A DNA stretch of 8,375 nucleotides from positions 1-8,375 of the forward strand of contig CADCQO010000053.1 of the NCBI GenBank assembly GCA_902803585.1. Reading direction: 5' to 3'. The notes below the pieces were generated by a model that saw only the letters and a program-made list of their open reading frames with translations, was not told the DNA's origin and ran no database searches. A program made the position numbers and the translations under genes. Below are positions 5,112 to 8,375 of the stretch, one piece after another. The first letter of the stretch is position 1, and each line of letters opens with the position of its first letter. The stretch is from an uncultured Ruminococcus sp. (GTDB lineage Bacteria > Bacillota > Clostridia > Oscillospirales > Acutalibacteraceae).

Positions 5112-6482
5112 GTGAAATTACATGGGATAAGAGTGGCGCATAAGAAAAATACAGCGAATTGTGCGCCGGAACGACTGGTGATTCCCAAAAGTGTGACAAT
5201 ACCGATGTCCATGCATATCGGTAAACCGGCCAATATTGCTGTTCACAAGGGCGATGATGTAAAGGTTGGGCAGTTGATAGGAGAAGCAGACGGCTTTGTG
5301 TCGTCCAATATTCATGCAAGCGTATCGGGTGAGGTACGGCAGATTACGGAACGGCTGAACGCACACGGTCAGAAGATACCCTGTGTGGTGATTGAGGCGG
5401 ACGGCAGACAGGAAAAATACGAGAAGCTCGCCCCGCCGCAGGTGACGGATTTTGAAAGTTTTGTCAAAGCAGTGAAGGACAGCGGTGTTGTCGGTCTGGG
5501 CGGTGCAGGCTTTCCGAGCTTTGTCAAGCTGAATGTCTACAATCTGCCCGCAGTAGAGGCGGTTGTCATCAATGCGGCAGAATGCGAGCCTTATATTACT
5601 TCTGATACACGCACGATGCTGGATAAGGGCGAGTATGTTTTCAAAGGTATTGAAGCCATACGCCGTTATATGGGCGTAAAGCGTTTTATCATCGGCATCG
5701 AGAACAACAAAAAAGAGGTCATTGAGAAAATGAAGGCACTGGCAAAGGAAACGGAGGACGTTGAAATACACGTTCTGCCTTCCATATATCCGCAGGGCGG
5801 TGAAAAGGTGCTTGTCTACAATACGGTAGGGCGTATCATTCCGAAGGGCGGTCTGCCGCTGGACGTCGGCGTTATCGTTATCAACGTCACGACACTGGCG
5901 TTTGTGGCGGAATACCTCGAAACAGGCTTTCCGCTGGTGGAAAAGTGTCTGACGATTGATGGTTCAGCGGTAAAGACACCGAAAAATGTCATTGCGCCGA
6001 TCGGTATGTCTATCCGTGACCTGATAGAATCGGCAGGCGGTCTGAAGACAGAGCCGTCAAAAATTCTGTACGGCGGCCCCATGATGGGAATTTCTGTTCC
6101 TTCTATGGACGAGCCTGTCCTGAAAAATACCAATGCCGTCATTTTTATGGACAAGAAAGAAGCGGCTCCGCCCAAAACCACCGCTTGTATCGGCTGCGGT
6201 GCCTGTGCCGCACACTGTCCCTTCCGTCTTGACCCCAGAGCGATTGCAAAGGCATACCGTCTTGACGACGGCGCAGCCCTGAAAGCCCTTTGTGTGGATC
6301 TGTGCATGGAATGCGGGTGCTGTTCGTATGTTTGTCCGGCACATCGGCCGCTGGTGCAGACCAATGTACTCGGCAAGGGCAAGCTGAAGGAATATCTGTT
6401 TTCACAGCAGGCCTTGCAGAAGCAGGAAACCAAAGCCAGACAGCAGGAACAGAAGAAGAAAGGAGGGGCGGACAATGAATAA
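5112..6482 (+). CDS. rnfC: Rnf complex subunit RnfC (NADH-binding, two 4Fe-4S clusters)
   Basis: A 456-residue peripheral subunit of the Rnf ferredoxin:NAD+ oxidoreductase, of normal length for Clostridia. It carries electrons between NADH/FMN and the iron-sulfur chain on the cytoplasmic face of the membrane. Domains in order are an N-terminal barrel-sandwich region (about 30-95), a Complex I 51-kDa-like nucleotide/FMN domain with GVVGLGGAGFPS at 125-136 and NAAECEPYI at 154-162, an SLBB-type segment (about 276-325), and two 4Fe-4S motifs: Cys359/362/365/369 and Cys398/401/404/408. The tail (about 430-456) is short and rich in Gln/Lys, unlike the long repeat tails of proteobacterial RsxC. It starts at GTG 5112, supported by AAGGAG at 9 bases. 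It is the first gene of the operon and overlaps rnfD by 8 bases. Confidence 0.96.
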   Translation: MKLHGIRVAHKKNTANCAPERLVIPKSVTIPMSMHIGKPANIAVHKGDDVKVGQLIGEADGFVSSNIHASVSGEVRQITERLNAHGQKIPCVVIEADGRQEKYEKLAPPQVTDFESFVKAVKDSGVVGLGGAGFPSFVKLNVYNLPAVEAVVINAAECEPYITSDTRTMLDKGEYVFKGIEAIRRYMGVKRFIIGIENNKKEVIEKMKALAKETEDVEIHVLPSIYPQGGEKVLVYNTVGRIIPKGGLPLDVGVIVINVTTLAFVAEYLETGFPLVEKCLTIDGSAVKTPKNVIAPIGMSIRDLIESAGGLKTEPSKILYGGPMMGISVPSMDEPVLKNTNAVIFMDKKEAAPPKTTACIGCGACAAHCPFRLDPRAIAKAYRLDDGAALKALCVDLCMECGCCSYVCPAHRPLVQTNVLGKGKLKEYLFSQQALQKQETKARQQEQKKKGGADNE

Positions 6483-7413
6483 ATTGATTTCGTCCGTTTC
6501 ACCGCATTTTTTCAGCAGGCGGTCAACGCGTACTATCATGCTTGATGTGATTATTGCCTTACTGCCCACAGCGATTGCCTCGGTGATTATTTTCGGTCTG
6601 AGAAGTTTGCTGATTATCGGTGTATGTGTGGCAGGCTGTATGGTGAGCGAATTTTTGTTTGAAAAACTCTGCAAGCGGGAGAACACGATAGGCGATTTAT
6701 CAGCTGTCGTCACGGGCTTACTGCTTGCGTATAATCTGCCCGTCAGTATTCCTGTATGGCAGGCGGTTTTCGGCAGTGTCACGGCGATTATCGTTGTCAA
6801 ACAGTTGTTCGGCGGTATCGGTCAGAACTTTGCCAATCCCGCCATTACTGCCCGTATTGTCATGATGACAGCGTTTTCAGGTTCTATGACCAACTGGGTC
6901 GCACCGTTCACGGCAAAAATGCCTGATGCGGTTTCTTCCGCTACGCCGTTAACGGCGGCAGCAAAGGGAACGGTGTCTATGATGCCTTCCTACCTCGACT
7001 TATTTCTCGGCAGACACGCAGGATGTTTAGGAGAAACCTGTGTGCTGACACTGCTGTTGGGTGGGATATATCTGATTATCAGACGTGTGATTACATGGCA
7101 TACACCCGTTGTTTATCTGGCAACATTCGCTTTGCTTTCGCTGATTTGCGGTAAGGACGTATTATATCAGCTGATGTCGGGCGGTCTGCTGTTGGGAGCG
7201 ATTTTCATGGCAACGGATTACGCAACAACTCCCTCCACTGTCTGGGGAAAGGTGATCTTTGGTGCGGGGTGCGGTCTGATAACCATACTGATCCGTTTCT
7301 GGGGCAATCTGCCGGAGGGCGTTTCTTTCTCGATACTTATTATGAATATCCTGACGCCCTATATTATGAAGCTGACGAGAAACCGTCCGCTGACAGGAGG
7401 TGTCGAGCCATGA
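6475..7413 (+). CDS. rnfD: Rnf complex subunit RnfD (membrane flavoprotein)
   Basis: A 312-residue integral membrane subunit with about nine or ten hydrophobic segments, related to NqrB. It carries covalent FMN and helps couple electron flow to sodium or proton movement. The flavinylation motif is D151-A-V-S-S-A-T157-P-L, with Thr157 the expected acceptor. Other family signatures are GGIGQNFANPAITAR (113-127) and the C-terminal GAIFMATDYATTPST segment (241-255). The ATG lies inside the end of rnfC, in the overlap ATGAATAA, with AAGGAGG (6460-6466) 8 bases upstream, so translation is coupled. Transfer of FMN would need an ApbE flavin transferase, which is not in this window. Confidence 0.95.
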   Translation: MNKLISSVSPHFFSRRSTRTIMLDVIIALLPTAIASVIIFGLRSLLIIGVCVAGCMVSEFLFEKLCKRENTIGDLSAVVTGLLLAYNLPVSIPVWQAVFGSVTAIIVVKQLFGGIGQNFANPAITARIVMMTAFSGSMTNWVAPFTAKMPDAVSSATPLTAAAKGTVSMMPSYLDLFLGRHAGCLGETCVLTLLLGGIYLIIRRVITWHTPVVYLATFALLSLICGKDVLYQLMSGGLLLGAIFMATDYATTPSTVWGKVIFGAGCGLITILIRFWGNLPEGVSFSILIMNILTPYIMKLTRNRPLTGGVEP

Positions 7414-7943
7414 TGAAGGACATTATCAGACCGGTGCTGGTTCTGACGCTGATCTGTCTGGTGGTAACGGCACTTTTAGCGTTTGTCAATCAGGAAACAA
7501 TGCCCGTGATCCAGAAAGCGGAAGAAGCCGCCGCCGCTGCTGCCCGCACAGAGGTACTGCCGCAGGCAAAGCAGTTTGAGCGGATAGAAAATGTTGATTT
7601 GCCGGAGGGCGTGACAGAAGTCTATAAAGGCAGCGGCCACAGCGGTTATGTCATTCTTATGCAGACAAAAGGCTATGGCGGCACGATCAGAATGATCTGC
7701 GGTATCCGTCCTGACGGCACGATGCAGGGTATCAAAACACTTTCCCATAGTGAAACCAACGGTGTGGGTACGAAGGCGGTCGATAATCAGAGCGGTTACC
7801 GTGAAAAATTTTCCGGTACAACAGCGGAAACCTTTCAGCAGGTCGATACCATTTCGGGCGCAACCATTTCTTCAACCGCCTACAAAAAGGCTGTCGGACT
7901 GGCGTTTGAAGCCTATCGTATTGTGAAGGAGGCGGAAACATGA
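7410..7943 (+). CDS. rnfG: Rnf complex subunit RnfG (covalent FMN subunit)
   Basis: A 177-residue subunit with one N-terminal membrane anchor (about 9-27) and an FMN-binding domain placed outside the membrane. The flavinylation motif is D146-T-I-S-G-A-T152, with Thr152 the expected FMN acceptor. The family pattern GYGGTIRMICGI (88-99) followed by HSETNGVGTKA (113-123) is clear. A longer open frame extends upstream to 7269, but the true start is the ATG at 7410. That ATG overlaps the rnfD stop (ATGA) and has AGGAGG (7395-7400) 9 bases upstream; translation from 7269 would also place a non-family extension before the anchor. A second ATG follows at once at 7413 but is less well spaced. An Ala-rich stretch (40-45) follows the anchor. 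Confidence 0.95.
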   Translation: MMKDIIRPVLVLTLICLVVTALLAFVNQETMPVIQKAEEAAAAAARTEVLPQAKQFERIENVDLPEGVTEVYKGSGHSGYVILMQTKGYGGTIRMICGIRPDGTMQGIKTLSHSETNGVGTKAVDNQSGYREKFSGTTAETFQQVDTISGATISSTAYKKAVGLAFEAYRIVKEAET

Positions 7944-8375
7944 AAACGCTGCAAAACTATACGAAGGGACTTGTCAAAGAAAATCCCGTTCTGGTGCTGG
8001 TACTGGGTACCTGTCCGACACTGGCAACCTCTACAAGCGTACTCAATGCGCTGGGCATGGGTCTGGCAGCCACCATTGTACTGCTGTTTTCCAATATACT
8101 GATTTCCGCACTCCGCAAGGTGATTCCCGATAAAGTGAGGATTCCCTGCTACATTGTGCTGATAGCGGGTCTGGTGACAGCGGTGCAGATGCTGGTAAAG
8201 GCGTACGCTCCCGCACTCAATGACTCGCTCGGCATCTATCTTCCGCTGATTGTCGTCAACTGTATTATTCTTGGACGTGCAGAAATGTTTGCCAGCAAGA
8301 ACAAGGTGTTTGATTCAGCGGTGGATGCTCTCGGTATGGGAAGCGGTTTCACATTGGCGCTGTTTCTGATGGCGG
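7940..8375 (+). CDS. rnfE: Rnf complex subunit RnfE, C-terminus cut by window edge
   Basis: The first 145 codons of a membrane subunit homologous to NqrD; the family usually has about 200-230 residues, so roughly a third is missing beyond the edge. It begins MKTLQNYTKGLVKENPVLV, followed by the conserved LGTCPTLATSTS segment (22-33). Helices follow, and the GRAEMFASKN motif (112-121) is typical of RnfE/NqrD. RnfE and RnfA form an inverted-topology pair in the membrane and help carry electrons across it. The ATG overlaps the rnfG stop by 4 bases (ATGA), with AAGGAGG (7926-7932) 7 bases upstream. In the clostridial order C-D-G-E-A-B, rnfA and rnfB should follow. Confidence 0.94.
   Translation, partial: MKTLQNYTKGLVKENPVLVLVLGTCPTLATSTSVLNALGMGLAATIVLLFSNILISALRKVIPDKVRIPCYIVLIAGLVTAVQMLVKAYAPALNDSLGIYLPLIVVNCIILGRAEMFASKNKVFDSAVDALGMGSGFTLALFLMA

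Noticed and set aside
5118..6502. Long minus-strand frames opposite rnfC (217 and 228 codons)
   Set aside because: Antisense to rnfC, whose cofactor motifs are intact; no ribosome sites or family features.
1..8375. CRISPR array, tRNA or rRNA genes, insertion sequences or phage genes
   Set aside because: No regularly spaced repeats, no tRNA- or rRNA-like sequence, and no transposase, integrase or phage proteins were seen.

Overview
The window looks like the chromosome of an anaerobic, low-to-mid GC Firmicute of the Clostridia, most like a rumen or gut Ruminococcus/Oscillospiraceae relative. The reasons are an rnfCDGE gene order, strong AAGGAG-type ribosome sites, sigma-A-type promoters, and an arylacetate-CoA ligase beside indolepyruvate:ferredoxin oxidoreductase. 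The genus is inferred from gene content only.

Left block (minus strand, 1-3167): a sodium:solute symporter, then six bases later a phenylacetate-CoA ligase (paaK). After a 145-base gap that carries a 26-base near-identical direct repeat, the first 15 codons of iorA run off the left edge. iorA was recognised from its start codon, ribosome site and N-terminal peptide MKELMIGNAALARGI. Together the three genes suggest uptake of an aryl acid, activation to aryl-CoA, and ferredoxin-linked interconversion with an arylpyruvate.

Middle (3168-5111): a divergently transcribed amidohydrolase of the metal-dependent TIM-barrel type (3308-4141) has its own likely promoter. It is followed by about 970 bases without a convincing protein gene, but this stretch is not empty. 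It holds a group of hairpins (4384-4514), a strong bidirectional terminator-like hairpin (4522-4558), and a minus-strand extended -10 promoter (4751-4779). Promoter and terminator bracket about 230 bases that can fold into a closed two-hairpin structure, so this is a candidate standalone small RNA. Next come a plus-strand promoter (4902-4930) with an inverted repeat across its -35 box, and a roughly 175-base leader ahead of rnfC.

Right block (plus strand, 5112 to the edge): rnfC, rnfD, rnfG and the start of rnfE, each overlapping the next by 4-8 bases. They encode part of the Rnf complex, the ion-pumping ferredoxin:NAD+ oxidoreductase. RnfC shows both 4Fe-4S motifs, and RnfD and RnfG both show their covalent-FMN threonine motifs. 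rnfA and rnfB presumably follow beyond the edge.

The two blocks may be linked in function. Rnf interconverts reduced ferredoxin, NADH and an ion gradient. IorA/B uses or makes reduced ferredoxin, and the symporter is of a sodium-coupled family. A sodium-driven route for scavenging arylacetates into aromatic amino acids is a reasonable hypothesis but is not proven by sequence.
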